Below, one piece after another: positions 11,575 to 23,335 of a DNA stretch of 64,000 bases. The stretch is from Mesocentrotus franciscanus (lineage: Eukaryota > Echinodermata > Echinoidea > Camarodonta > Strongylocentrotidae), in NCBI GenBank assembly GCA_037976565.1, contig CP137675.1:1125323-1189322 (forward strand), given 5' to 3'. Under the pieces are notes generated by a model that worked only from the letters and a program-made list of their open reading frames with translations, was not told the DNA's origin and ran no database searches. The first letter of the stretch is position 1. Each line of letters starts with the position of its first letter. A program made the position numbers and the translations under genes.

Positions 11575-12490
11575 AAATTTAAGACAAAATCAAGGGCACA
11601 TTTGAGATAGCTTATTGTCTCAGCTACAACATACTCGAAGTTCAGCGTAAACGAAGCTAAAACGACGGAGATATTGCTTGCGAAAGACGGGAATGTAGAA
11701 TCCAGTTTTGAGAAAAAGTCATGTCCCGTAGAGAATACACGCAAAATGTGTAAAATTGACATGCCTCCTTTAATCGCCAAAAAACGCTATGATGCCTTTG
11801 TCGAAATGAAAAATTGTGATAACTGTTTTTGTAGAAAATTGTCTCAGCTAGAACATATCAAAATTTGGAAGAAAATCGATCAATATTTACAGAGATACAA
11901 TCAATTTTCCAAAAATATGCTGACGTCATAATATGCAAATTAAAATTTTGAGTTCAGAGGCCATTATGATGACGTCATGAGTTAATTGAGGATCAAATGA
12001 GACATGAAATCATATCTCCGACTCATAATCTATCCAAATATGAAAAAAAAATTGAGAGTTCCCATCCATTCTGAAGAGTTACAATGAATTTTGTATAGGC
12101 ATGTTTTTGCCCATATATGCTATGTATTACAAGAGCTCGCGCGCACGTACATTTATCTTGAATGGACGCTCATCTTGTTATAAATGGTCATAAAGAGATA
12201 AACATGGTATCAAATTGTTCGAAAAAATATGGGAAATATCATGAAAGAAAAAAAAATGGCGATTCTATGTCGTGTAATGGTGTTACGCGCGAAAACGCGC
12301 GCGCATGCTCGTGTGCGCGATTTTTTTATAAAATGCTTAAAATGGCCTGAAACGTATGCAAAAAAAATTTGAGACGATTTGAAGCATTTTTAAATTTTGT
12401 GCGCGCATTGACGCGCAGACGTACGCGTACGCGCGTGATTATTGACCTGAAATTGACCGGACAGATATTGACCTTGATCATGATAAATAA
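11575..12490. repeat. Dispersed repeat Y, copy 4 (both ends truncated)
   Basis: It enters the repeat at AAGGGCACATTTGAGATAGC and leaves it after TTGACCTTGATCATGATAAA. The TGACGTCATAATATGCAAAT and GC-alternating segments are present. Confidence 0.8.
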
Positions 12491-12494
12491 TAAA

Positions 12495-12613
12495 TAATAA
12501 TAATAAAGGCAATTTTAACAAAATTATAAGGTGGTCTGTATGATATACAGCCCACCTTATAAAGGCAATTTTAACGAAAACATAAGGTGGTCTGTATTAT
12601 ATACAGCCCACCT
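12495..12613. repeat. Y-repeat tail, two hairpin units
   Basis: Two tandem units of the AAGGCAATTnTAACnAAA word plus the AGGTGGTCTGTA...TACAGCCCACCT hairpin. Confidence 0.75.
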
Positions 12614-12639
12614 AACTAGACATGTAATACTTGTTTCGG

Positions 12640-13050
12640 AACAAGTATAGGTGGGCTGTTCCAATTAGTGCCTACCACACATGGTTAGGGAGATAGTGAG
12701 CAGTGAAATGTTTGACCTTTGACCCTAATTTACATTCTAAGTAGTTAAGATACCATTGGCATGATTTGACCTTAATTTTTGAAATAATCCTCTTATTCAT
12801 TTCATGTCTATTAGTGTGCCAAATTTCAAGTCTATACAAAGCATGGTTTTAGAGAAACCATGTACAGTATATTTGACCTTTAACCTTCAAAATTTAAATA
12901 ACATAATGAAATATGCATATTCTCGATTTTGTGTTTTTATATCAAATATTTTTTCTTACCTATCAACATGCAACGTTTTAAGTCAATTGCGACCAATATA
13001 CCAAAATACTCCACATAGACATTACACGTGAACGGAAAATGGAATTCTCA
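12640..13050. repeat. Dispersed repeat X, copy 4
   Basis: AGGTGGGCTGTTCCAATTAG through ACCAAAATACTCCACATAGA, matching copy 1 most closely. 13050-13900 holds no supported gene or repeat. Confidence 0.75.
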
Positions 13051-13905
13051 ATGGTTCGGAAGACCCGACCACTAACTGAATTAGGTATTCATACCCGTTG
13101 CACCATATTTTGGTTACCCTCTCTCTCTCTTTCTAACAAATAGTTAAACCAAAAACTCGAAATCATTAATATTAGATGTACTAAGTACTAATAACAGATA
13201 TCAATTAAGCTTGCTTCCATAATTAAAGTTATTTAGAAATCTTTTAGTGCATGCCTCTATGTGATGTGTCTATTAAGGGTCTGGGCAAACAACTATGCCT
13301 CAAAACCGCAAATTCCCTAATGGACAGACAAGGTCACGCGCTGGCTGAGAGGTAAATATTACCAAATTATGATTTTTATGATATCTGTAAAGAATTTTGC
13401 TAAACTTGCTTAATATATGAATAAAATGGAGAATTTAAGGTGAAAACAAACTTCGAACGAAAGGAATTGACCAACGCTATTACAGTCGGTTTTCTGCATG
13501 ACGGAGATAGTCTCTTGTCAAGACGTCGATTACTATGACTTGAAAAAATTGAGTACAACCTTTCCAAACATTGTCGTTCACTTGCGTTGTACAGAATAAA
13601 ACGAGCGAACAACCTAACAGTAATACGAATGAATTTATTAAACAAAATTATAGCGTATTTTCATACACTGATACCATAAAGTTGGAATAATTTTGTTACA
13701 CTGACCAATGTTCAGAAAATTGAAGAAAAATAAACCCTAATCATATTGATTTAGTACACTAATTTTTACTGATGCCTAAATACACAGTTAGTAAAGATTA
13801 ACTGTGGTTTGATTTTCATTATGAGGGAATTGATGATTAAAGTTTTGAGAAAATATGCACTTTGTCTAGATTAAGTGTCAAAGACTTTATGAACTACTTA
13901 CCTAC

Positions 13906-14110
13906 TTATTTCTTCTATATATTTTATTTTCATATGTATTCTAATGTTTCTTATTTTCTCTTGATAATATTTCAGCAACGAATTGAAAGATTTGGTAGAC
14001 ATCTTGGTTGCATTATAGCAATAAATCCTGGGCACATGACGTATTGCAAAAGATAATTATGAAAAGGAGAAGAAGCACAAAAATAATTATAAGAATAATA
14101 ACAATAACAA
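13906..14110. repeat. Dispersed block W, copy 2
   Basis: Partner of 9757-9965. The frame after TTTCAG reads QRIERFGRHLGCIIAINPGH, then MTYCKR and a stop. Confidence 0.6.
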
Positions 14111-14173
14111 TAATAATGATAATAATTACAATATTAACTATTATAGCAACAATACCAATGATAATAAATATAA

Positions 14174-14335
14174 CTAGACTTTAATTCGTCACTTTGACGA
14201 AATAAGTGATACGTATGCTAATGTTTAGCATAATGAAACATGCATTATCACGATTTTACAATATCTTATTCCCATTATGGTCTATCCACATGTCAATTTT
14301 CATCTTTGTAGCCTTGATCATTAATGATATATCTA
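14174..14335. repeat. Dispersed block Z, copy 2
   Basis: Partner of 8866-9035. It is followed directly by the TTAA MITE at 14341. Confidence 0.65.
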
Positions 14336-14340
14336 GTGCT

Positions 14341-14887
14341 TTAAAGGTACTGTACTATGTCCCATTTGCAGGCCCAAAAAATGAAAAGGTTAAATTCCAA
14401 CGGCATTTGAAAGATAATACTAATTTAGAACTTCCCTAAAAAAGGGGGCTTGAAAATGTCTTTAAGTTGGAAAATAACGACTATTAGCTGTCGAATCGAA
14501 TTAAGTGCTACCAAGTCAATAAGAAATGGTCTGATTAACAGACCATTGTACCGAATGGTCGTACGTTTTGTACTGCGCTAAGATTCAATCAGTTTAATTT
14601 TGGCCATTAGAAAAAGTGGGTTATTGATGTAGACAAATGCTCAAGACAGTTACCCTTTACAGCTCATTTTATGTATGTTATTACCAAAGAAGAAAAAAAA
14701 TCAGTCAGTCACTCAATAGTGTCTGACAGTGAAGTCTAGCAAGTAAACGGGTTTTCTTGCATGATTTGAATATTGGGACACTGCTAACGTTTAAATTTCA
14801 CAGATAGGACATACATGACATATTCACAATTCCTGCAAAGTTCTACAGAATTTGATGTTGGCTGCAAAAGGGACATAGTATCTTTAA
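14341..14887. mobile_element. TTAA-flanked MITE, copy 1
   Basis: Same element as 28780-29318 in the same orientation. It starts TTAAAGGTAC with a 5-base TGTAC insertion, ends GGGACATAGTATCTTTAA, and the interior aligns throughout (GTACCGAATGGTCGTAC, GTGTCTGACAGTGAAGTC). Confidence 0.85.
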
Positions 14888-14889
14888 CC

Positions 14890-15480
14890 AATACACACAA
14901 ATATTTCTCATAGACTTTACATGCAAAAACGGCCTTGGCATGGTCGCAACTACAACTTTCAATTGAAAAATTCGAAATTATCTCGACATCTGATCAAAAA
15001 CCAAAAGCACAGTTTCTATAGCCCATGGTCTCAGCTATAACATACCAAAATTTGGGAGAACATAGAGCACAAATAAGCTAGACAGTGCTCAATGAATGTC
15101 ATGTAGATTCAACATTTGAACGAAATTCACCTCTCCCATAGGCATAACACGCAAATTAAGAAAATTCTGTCATGTTTCCTTTAATCAAGATTTTCACTAT
15201 GATGACGTCATCAAAATGAAAAATAATGTGTACTGATCTTGGAGAAGATTGTCTTAGCTACAACATATCAACATTAAGAAGAAAAACGATGAATATTTAC
15301 AGAGATACAATCAATTTTCCATGAATATGCTGACGTCATAATATGCAAATTCGTATTTTGAGTTCCAAGGTCAATATGCATTTTCTAGATTTTGTTTTTT
15401 TTTATATAAGAAATCATATCTCCGACTCATACTCTATCCAACTATGAATAAAAACTTAATACACGACAAGGACTCAGATT
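14890..15480. repeat. Diverged relative of repeat Y
   Basis: Keeps the order of Y landmarks in altered form: a CATAGACTTTACATGC start, GTCTCAGCTATAACATA, CCCATAGGCATAACACGC and GCTGACGTCATAATATGC. It ends early in the ATCATATCTCCGACTCATA block. Confidence 0.6.
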
Positions 15481-15804
15481 CCCCATAGTAAACATTGCAT
15501 ATACCTGAGCTGAATAACTGGAAAGTATAAACGTCTGGGAAGGAGACTAACATCATAAAATGGGATGATTTGATATATTCCAACAGACTTAGAGATTAAC
15601 CCTATTGGTTTAATACACGGCAAGGAATCAGATTTCCCATAGGGTTGTACTCAAACGATTGACATTCTTCTCCCATAGATATAACACGCAAAATTAGGCA
15701 TTTTATTACATTGTTTGTGATTGTATATGATAATATGTTATAATAGTCGAAGAAGATCATAAAATCAAATTTAAAACGACGGCAAAAAAAAAAAAAATTG
15801 ACCT

Positions 15805-15875
15805 ACGAGGAAATGGCAGGAAATGAACGTGGGTCGCCGGAATGGGAGCCAAGTGCTATGACCCCTATACCAAAA
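15805..15875 (-). repeat. tRNA-like pol III box, copy 4 (decayed)
   Basis: The A-box half (ATAGGGGTCATAGCACTTGG on the minus strand) remains, but the B box is altered (CACGTTCATTTCC). Confidence 0.6.
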
Positions 15876-17040
15876 TAATCCACATAGACATTACACGTGA
15901 ACGGAAAATGGAATTCTCAAATCCCACTTTGCAAGTGAAATATGAGCATGATCCCGGCATCTGATCGAAAAATAAAGGGCACACTTGTGTTAGCATATTG
16001 TCTCAGCTACAACATACTCGATACTCAGCAAAAACAAAGGTAAAACGACGGAGATATTGCTCGCGAAAGACGGGAATGTAAAATCCAGTTTTGAAAAAAG
16101 TCATGTCCCGTAGAGAATACACGCAAAATGTGAAAAATTGACATGCCTCCTTTAATCGCAAAAATACGCCATGATGCCTTTGTCAAAATGAAAAATTGTC
16201 TCAGCTAGAACATATCAAAATTCGGAAGAAAATCGATCAATATTTACAGATATACAATCAATATTCGAAAAATATGCTGACGTCATAATATGCAAATTGA
16301 AATTTTGAGTTTGGAGGCCATTATGATGACGTCATGAGTTAATTGAGGAGCAAATGAGACATGAAATCATATCTCCGACTCATAATCTATCCAAAGATGA
16401 AAGAAAATTGGGAGTTCCCATCCATTCTGAAGATTTACAATGAATTTTGTATAGGCATGTTTTTGCCCATATATGCTATGTTTTACAAGAGTTCGCGCGC
16501 ACGGACATGTTGAACGGACGCTCATTGCGTTTTTGCTGGTCAGAAAAAGATGAACAAGGTATCAAAATGCTTGGAAAAATGTGCCAAATATGATAACAGA
16601 GAAAATTCGGCGATTCTATGTTGCAAAATGCCAGTACGCGCGAAAACGCGCGCGCATGCGCGTGTGCACGTTTTTTCGTAAATTGCTTAAAATGGCCTGA
16701 AACGTATGCAAAATGAATTTGAGACGATTTAGAACATTTTAAAATTTTGCGCGCGCGCGTTTTTTGACCTCAAATTGACCGGACAGATATTGACCTCGAT
16801 CATGATAAATATGAATGAGAAACAACTTTTCGTTATGAAGATATGATCATGAGTAGATTTTCAGAAAATTTTACAAAATTGCGCCTAGATGACGTCATCA
16901 GTCAAGGTCAGGGTTGAAAACCTTATTTTGCTTTGTCCATATGCCTATACATATGTGTGCCAAATTTCAAGGCATTTGATTGAGCCATTTTCAAGTTATC
17001 TTGATAACAAAAAAGTGATTGGAAATAAGAAAAATAAAAC
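15875..17040. repeat. Dispersed ~1.2-kb repeat Y, copy 5
   Basis: Full-length apart from a deletion of part of the second GC-alternating tract near 16750. TGACGTCA sites occur at about 16277, 16327 and 16891. Confidence 0.8.
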
Positions 17041-17044
17041 AGCC

Positions 17045-17172
17045 CACCTGATAATAAATAAATAAAGGCAATTCTAACGAAATTATGAGGTGGTCTGTAT
17101 TACTTACAGCCCACCTAATAAAGGCAATTCTAACGAAAACATAAGGTGGTCTGTATTATATACAGCCCACCT
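17045..17172. repeat. Y-repeat tail, two hairpin units
   Basis: Two units of the AGGTGGTCTGTA...CCCACCT hairpin, directly before the 3' end of the LINE. Confidence 0.75.
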
Positions 17173-17395
17173 GATAATACGACAAATTTATATAGCGCTT
17201 GTGACATAAAAGTTTAAAAGTGCTGTACACAAGTCAAGATTACTTCAAGAAAAATCAATATTAAACTACCAAGAAAATAAAATATTACTAACATAACAAC
17301 AAATTAACATTACTAAAATTACCAAGAAAATCAAACATTACTAACATTACTAAAGAAATTAGCATAACATGTAAATTCCTGGGAAAGTTAACATA

Positions 17396-17791
17396 TTATA
17401 TTAATAATAGCAACAATTTAACAAAAGACATAATGTAGGTATTGTAATACAAATTCACACTTATTTGATAGTTATTGGTGTTGTTTTTTAATAGATAAGT
17501 TTTTAGATTCTTTTTGAAAATGTCAGTGGTGGGTGAGTCTTGAATATGAACGGGGAGAGTGTTCCAAAGAATGGGGGCACAGACTGAGAAGGCCCTGTCA
17601 CCACATCGGTTGTGGGTGCGAGGACCAAGTGCGAGCTGGGGTCTGGTTGATGATCTAAGGTTCATGCGTGTAGTCTGTTTGGGTGAGATCAGTTCAATCA
17701 GGTATGAGGGTGCGCAGTGATAGATGATGTTGTACGTGAGGAGGAGGATCTTGAATTGGATTCGTTGAGAGATTAAGAGCCAATGTAGCAT
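17396..17791 (-). pseudogene. LINE C-terminal domain
   Basis: LHWLLISQRIQFKILLLTYN, then CAPSYLIELI, RSSTRPQL, GDRAFSVCAPILWNTLP and FKKNLKTYL are the usual C-terminal signature of L2/CR1-group LINE polyproteins. It overlaps the previous piece in a different frame. Confidence 0.85.
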
Positions 17792-19091
17792 GCGGATGAC
17801 TGGATCGAGTGATGTGATCTTGCTTTGTAGTCTGAGTGATGAGACGTGCAGCAGTGTTCTGTATGTGCTGCAGTGGGGCTAGATGACAAGCAGGTAAGTT
17901 GCTTAATAAGCAATTACAATAGTCCAAATGAGAAGTTACCAGAGCATTTACGAGTCGTTCAGTAGAGCTGCGATCAAGGTATTTCCGGATTTTCCCAATC
18001 CAATAAACACCGAAGCTAGCTGCCCGACACACCTTATGTGCTCCCTCAAGTCTAACGAGTCGTCAACAATAACACCCAGATCTCTTGCAGAATTGGTCGC
18101 AGTGATATCAGCTCCATCTATGTGAAATCTAACAGACTCGTTCCGTTTCCTAAATTGTGATGTAATGTGGATAAGCTCAGTTTCGTTTGCATCGAGCATC
18201 ATATTATTGTTACTAGCCCAAGCATCCGCATCTGTCACACAGTCTTCCAAAGACGAAATACCATCAGCCAGGTCGTTGCGTCGCATAACGATGTACAATT
18301 GGGTATCATCTGCATATAACATGTGGCTAATACCTTTGTGAGCTCCGATGACGTCACTCACAGGACCAGTATACAAAACGAATTCAAAGGTCACATTACC
18401 GAGCCCTGCTGTACCCCCCCCCCCAAGTTAGAGGAAATGCATCTGATTTGGCTCCGTTTATGATTACAATTTGCTTCCGGTTCTCAAGGTATGACTTTAG
18501 CCATTTTGGAGCAGAACCTTCTATGCCGTATTTGTGACTTAAGCGTTGAATCAACATGCCATGGTTGATCGTATCGAAGGCTGCTGAATAATCAAGCAGC
18601 ACCAGAATGGCATCCTGTCCTTTATCTAACGCCAGCAAGATATCATTGTAAACCCTAAGAAGAGCAGTTTATGTGGAATGACCATCGCGATATGCCGACT
18701 ACATAGGAGGAAAGAGCTGAAACTCCTGAAGGTAACCCCTTAGTTGATTGGCAACAATCCGTTCTAAGACTTTTGAAAGGAACATCAGATTGGCAATCGG
18801 CCGATAGTTTGCCATGTTTTTTTACATCTAACTTAGGTTTTTTCAAGATTGGGATGACAGTCATGTGAATTAAGTCTTGAATAAGAAAGGAACAATCCCA
18901 GAAGAAAGTGAAAGGTTCTCAAGTTTAGTGAAGAAAGAGATAAGAACATCATTACATTTCTTGATGAGCCAGGTGGGGGCAGAATCTAGTCGACATGATT
19001 TAGAGGGGCTTTCATTGATAACATTAAGAATATCATCTTCAGATATTAGGTTAAATTCAGAGAAAGTAGGATGAATAGTCTCTTGTTGCAT
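17694..19091 (-). pseudogene. LINE reverse transcriptase, broken over five frames
   Basis: Pieces at 19091-18870 (SCRLDSAPTWLIKKC), 18864-18655 (VIPILKKPKLD), 18638-18396 (motif A, LDYSAAFDTINHGML), 18394-17948 (motif C, MLYADDTQLY at about 18322-18293) and 18032-17694 follow the normal order of reverse transcriptase motifs. Both catalytic Asp clusters are visible, but the frame shifts between pieces. Confidence 0.85.
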
Positions 19092-19135
19092 AGGCTCATA
19101 TTCAGTTTGACGACCATCTAACTCATCTGCAATTT

Positions 19136-19813
19136 TCAGGATCTTGATATGGAAGAAAGATCCGAAGTCGAATCGGCCAACTGTTTATCCGATTCGTGAC
19201 TCGGCAGACTTCGTTCACATGATGGGGGAGATGTTAACTTTTGCATCCACTGAAAGAGTCCCTTATTGTCAAGTTTCTTAAACTCCTCCCACAGGTAACT
19301 GGACTTAGAGTGAGATAGAATATCATTATATAACCGACACTTTTCACGATAAATTTCCCTGTTGATTGAGTTCTCGTTTCTTGACAAACGACACTCAGCG
19401 CGACGTTTTTCGCGTTTCGCTTCCCAGACATCTTCGTTGAACCATGGGGAGTTGGGTCGTACAGAAATGAGTACATTTTCCGGGGCGTGATTGTCCAAAA
19501 GATCTTTTATAACGTGATTGTACTGCTCAGCAAGATCAGATGGGCACTTTATCAATTTCTTGGTTGTAGGGGGGCGATTAAAGTTCAGATTGCAGACTAT
19601 TGCATTGTGATCTGACGGTAGTCCGGAAATACAGGATGTATCAAGAAGTGGATGTCTATCCGTACGTGTAATGACAGGGTCCAGCGTATGACCTGCCTGA
19701 TGAGTGGGGGCAGTGACATGTTGAGCAAGTCCTGCCGAGAATAACATATCAGAAAATTCCGTTGCACCTTTGTTATCAGCATTGTCAACTTGGATGTTGA
19801 AATCTCCGATCAA
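19136..19813 (-). pseudogene. LINE endonuclease, C-terminal part and linker
   Basis: It begins with the GDFN motif and contains LPSDHNAIV, the terminal catalytic Asp-His pair of LINE endonucleases. An acidic and basic linker leading to the reverse transcriptase follows. It continues the frame broken at about 19815. Confidence 0.8.
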
Positions 19814-20535
19814 TAAAGGTGATGGCAGTCGACTGTCACTGTCACTGATTCAAGCAACGAACGAAAGTCACGGACAAACCCTTCAAAGGTAAATTTGTTC
19901 TTTGCATACGGGGGTGGTCGATAGATAGCACATATTCTGAATACTACTGATGGAGAGGTTCGAATGGAGAGGTATATGAGTTCAAATGTTACGAAATCAT
20001 GAGCATCATTCAAAGTGATCTTCAGACCTGCGCGGTAAATGACACATATACCACCACCACCACGCGACTGGCGATGGACATGTAGGACTTGGTAGTTTGG
20101 TAATGTGGTGGAAATATCAGCTATGATATGATTGTCACGGAAATCTCTTCTGAGCCATGACTCGGTCACAATCAACATATCTAGGTCGCTATCGAGAATA
20201 AGGTCACAAAGCGCAGTCGTTTTATTGTTCATCGATCGTGCATTCCAATGGCCGATCGACCCCGGTGATCCTGGCTGGAACTTAGGGATGCATGAATTGA
20301 TAGGATTGGGTAGAACTTTCGGCTGGAAACTGTATAAGCTTACTTCTGTGAGCCGGGCGATGTTGTACAGACTTTCTGGTCTGAGAGATGATGAAAAGGA
20401 TAGAATGGTAGACGGTGGACTTCCTGCCGCCTCTTTTCCCACGTTTTCTCCATCGCTTCCTCTTCCCGTACCTCCAATGGCGGGAACATGCATAGCTGTT
20501 GATGTGAAGCATGCAGATATACATGTACAGAACAT
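19810..20535 (-). pseudogene. LINE endonuclease, N-terminal part
   Basis: The frame carries IGHWNARSMNNK, then LDMLIVTESW with the catalytic glutamate of the endonuclease/exonuclease/phosphatase fold, then GGGGICVIYR and ICAIYRPPP. It belongs to the LINE that continues in the next frame at 19813, so a frameshift separates the two halves. Upstream of IGHWNARS the frame is not recognisable. Confidence 0.8.
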
Positions 20536-21269
20536 AGTTTGAATTCTAAGAAAGACTTCAGTTTCGAGTTCACATTCATCTGCACAGTAGTGGGCGCACA
20601 GGCCATGTAGAAAAAACAGCTGAATACTGAATAAGTCTCAACCCCAAAGTCATAGTATTGTGATTTGAGAGAAAGGGTTTTGGCTCGAACACAATAGCAT
20701 GTTCCTTCTCAGTTCCAGAGAGAGCATTGCTTGACCGCACAGTTTGAAAGGCCCTCTTAGATAGTGGACAGGCTGAATAGCTATATGTAGTGTCCACATT
20801 AGAAGCTGCAGAAATCTGACACAAAATTGTCAAGATAATCATCCAAGAAATGCAGACAATTTTCGAATTCTCCATATTTCTCATGGGCACAGTTTTGGTC
20901 CATGAAACATAACGGCGTACGGCGTATTTTGAATTTGGGGAGACGGAAAGCCTGCAGCCACCGTACGGCCTTTGAAGTGATGCGGTCGCTCCCTGCGGCG
21001 GGCTTAGGTTTTTGGACAAATACTAAGGCAGACGCAATTAGGTAGCCACGAGGCGCCGCGTGGCAACCGCAATGCGGCCGCAGGGGGCCATAACAAACAC
21101 TGGTATGTAAACCTGCTCCACACACGGCGCAGACTGCCACGGGCCGGGGCCATACGGATCAAGTGCGGCGAGCGTTCGGGAGCCGTGCGTGGGCCTTACG
21201 TTGCCCGCAGGGTGTGTCACATACCGCAAGACCACCGTGCGGGCACCTTAGGGCCGCCTTAAGGCTGCC

Positions 21270-21570
21270 CATTTCACCTCCCCCACCCCCCTCCCCGAAT
21301 CGTAAAAGTAAGGGTGAGATGAAAAGGAAAGACAATTTAAAACACGATCGCAACTACTTTCGAAAAATCAACTTAAGGCAATTTCAATAGCCCTATCCAT
21401 CAATTGTTTACTCGTGCGAACATCACAATGACGTGTTATGTAATTCGAACATAAATTGAAAATGTCCTCGAGTTGATTTTTGCGAAAGCAGTTGTGATCT
21501 TGTTTTATATATTTTGTTCCTTTCACCTCACCTTTTCTTTTACGATTCGTGGGGGGGGGGAGATGTAATG
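21270..21570. mobile_element. Inverted-repeat MITE (~300 bp)
   Basis: CATTTCACCTCCCCCA...CGAATCGTAAAAG at 21270-21307 is repeated inverted as CTTTTACGATTCGTGGGGG...GAGATGTAATG ending at 21570. Imperfect pairing extends inward for about 85 bases to AAATCAACTT/AAGTTGATTTT. 20540-21260 is GC-rich with unclear content. Confidence 0.75.
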
Positions 21571-21774
21571 ATCATCATCATCATTCTATCTTAGGCGCAA
21601 TAAAATAGAATGAGACAGATAATTGTTCAAAACTTTCCTTATGAAGGTATTCATTCCTTCTTTGGTGAGTGAGAAATTTATACTATGAGTCACAATAACT
21701 ATTAAAAGCAAACTATAAACGATAGTTCTACTCGTCTTTTAATGAGCAGAAGAAAGGTGGCTTATTGTACTTTA

Positions 21775-22330
21775 TATACCTCTCTTTAGAAATCTAGCCA
21801 TCTGATTGGTCGAAATTGGAGTCGTGATTTTAGCCATGCCCGTAAAGAAACGAACAATGCCAGTATGAGTGAGATTGCCGTTGCCCCGGGTAACGGGAAA
21901 ATAGTTATATTCTGCGGAAATCCCCATTGTTTTACGTGTAAAAAATTTCTTTGTGTGAGCGCGGATATCATACATTGTAGTGCGATTCCCAAATGATAGT
22001 AACATTCAGTCAACTTCCGAGCGAATATTAACAGACAATGTCTCAGATTTTCTGTGATGTTTTAACCAATCTTTACTCAAGAAAAAAATAAGGTAAGAAT
22101 TCTTGGTAGATTTGTTTGTGAATTCGGTATACAAATTATATATTGACTGCTTTAATATTCGAGGCCTAGCTGTTTCTATACTGGCTCTCGGGGACGTTGC
22201 ATCCTGCAATGACCCCTCGGCGCGCAGCCCACAGCCGCTCGCCTCGGGGTCATGGCAGGATGCAACGTCCCCTTGAGCCTATAGAAACAGCAAGGCCTCT
22301 CATAGCAGTCAATTTATCTATATTATTCAT
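21775..22330. mobile_element. MITE with long 3' hairpin, copy 1
   Basis: Starts ATACCTCTCTTTAGAAATCT and ends with a 166-base hairpin (22145-22310), GACTGCTTTAATATTCGAGG...CCTCTCATAGCAGTC. Two further copies stand side by side in intron 3 of transporter copy B, where comparison with copy A shows the boundaries. Confidence 0.8.
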
Positions 22331-22851
22331 TTCCAACACGCCGCGGCATGACGCTCCTTGCCCTCCAACAGTATAACAGTATAAATATGTGTATATGCCC
22401 GTTATATCATCGTGAGTACAATTTCAAGATGACCTGATCTCAAAGACTTTAAAAACAAATCAATCAAAGGCAATTTTGATAGCCTTGAGCGTCACCTATT
22501 GAAATTTGCTAACATTATACAACGACATATCACTAATTTATTCCGAATATGATTTCTATATTACATATCATTGAAATCACGACGGCCTAATTTCTGGGTA
22601 GAAACAGACCCAATCACACATAGACAAAATACACCTCCCCAGTGGCGTTGAGGAAGCGGACACGGGGGCACGTGTCCCCAATAGGGTGATAAAAGAAAAG
22701 GATGATAAAAATGATAAAGCGAGAAAAGAGAGAACGCACCAACTACCTAATCAATTGCTTTGTTAAATTCATATTTAATTTTCCGAAAAAGGGCGACGCC
22801 CCCAATCGTTCCAGTGACACCTTTAGGAATGGATTCACGCCACGCCGAACC

Positions 22852-22962
22852 TACGAACGAACGACAAAAACAAGAACAACAACATCGACAAAAAAAGCAA
22901 CATTATCATCATCAAAATCAACAACAAAAAAATCAACAACAATAACAACAACAACTGCCGTG
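22852..22962. repeat. CAA-rich simple repeat
   Basis: ACGAACGAACGACAAAAAC, AACAACATCGACAAAAAAAG and GCAACATTATCATCATC, then (CAA)n. These are the same words in the same order as at 4276-4380. Confidence 0.65.
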
Positions 22963-23129
22963 GGAGAACAAATGACGGAAAATAATACGAGGGGAAAACA
23001 AGAAAATAGAAAAAGGCAAATTTAGGCTGCCCAGGAAGCATGTATTTATGATAAGAATACTAACAAAAGATATGACTTTAGCGAGAAATATTCATGAATA
23101 TGCAATTGAAATTATGGCAAAAATGGCAA

Positions 23130-23335
23130 GGAAACGAGAGAAGTAGAGCGGGGATGAGGGGGCCAGAGAGAACGAGAGAGAGAGAGAGAGGGAGAAGGGA
23201 GGGGGAGAGAAAGGGTGCGGGGTATAAAGAGGCGAAAAGCGGGAGGGGAAAAGGTTAGGATTTAGAGAGTGGGGAAGGGAGGAGAGACAGACAGAAAGAG
23301 AGAGAGAGAGAGAGAGAAAGAAAGAAAAAAGAGAT
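23130..23335. repeat. Purine-rich (GA)n tract
   Basis: About 200 bases, almost all A and G, with several pure GAGAGA runs. Confidence 0.85.

Larger units (their letters stand above)
17176..20540 (-). mobile_element. Decayed L2/CR1-like LINE (endonuclease plus reverse transcriptase)
   Basis: A minus-strand non-LTR retrotransposon of about 3.4 kb. Read 5' to 3' it has an apurinic-type endonuclease (20535-19136), a reverse transcriptase (19091-17690) and a C-terminal domain (17791-17396). Its 3' tail at 17240-17176 contains AAGCGCTATATAA, as in L2/CR1-group LINEs. Frameshifts and stops break the frame at about 19815, 19110, 18867, 18645, 18395 and 17990, and a C-homopolymer sits at 18414. No ORF1 is seen upstream. 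The element is dead. Confidence 0.9.

Noticed and set aside
20576..21019. Minus-strand frame with a hydrophobic, signal-like stretch upstream of the LINE
   Set aside because: No family match, no splice support, and it overlaps GC-rich repeat sequence. It could be a LINE 5' region, but I cannot show that.
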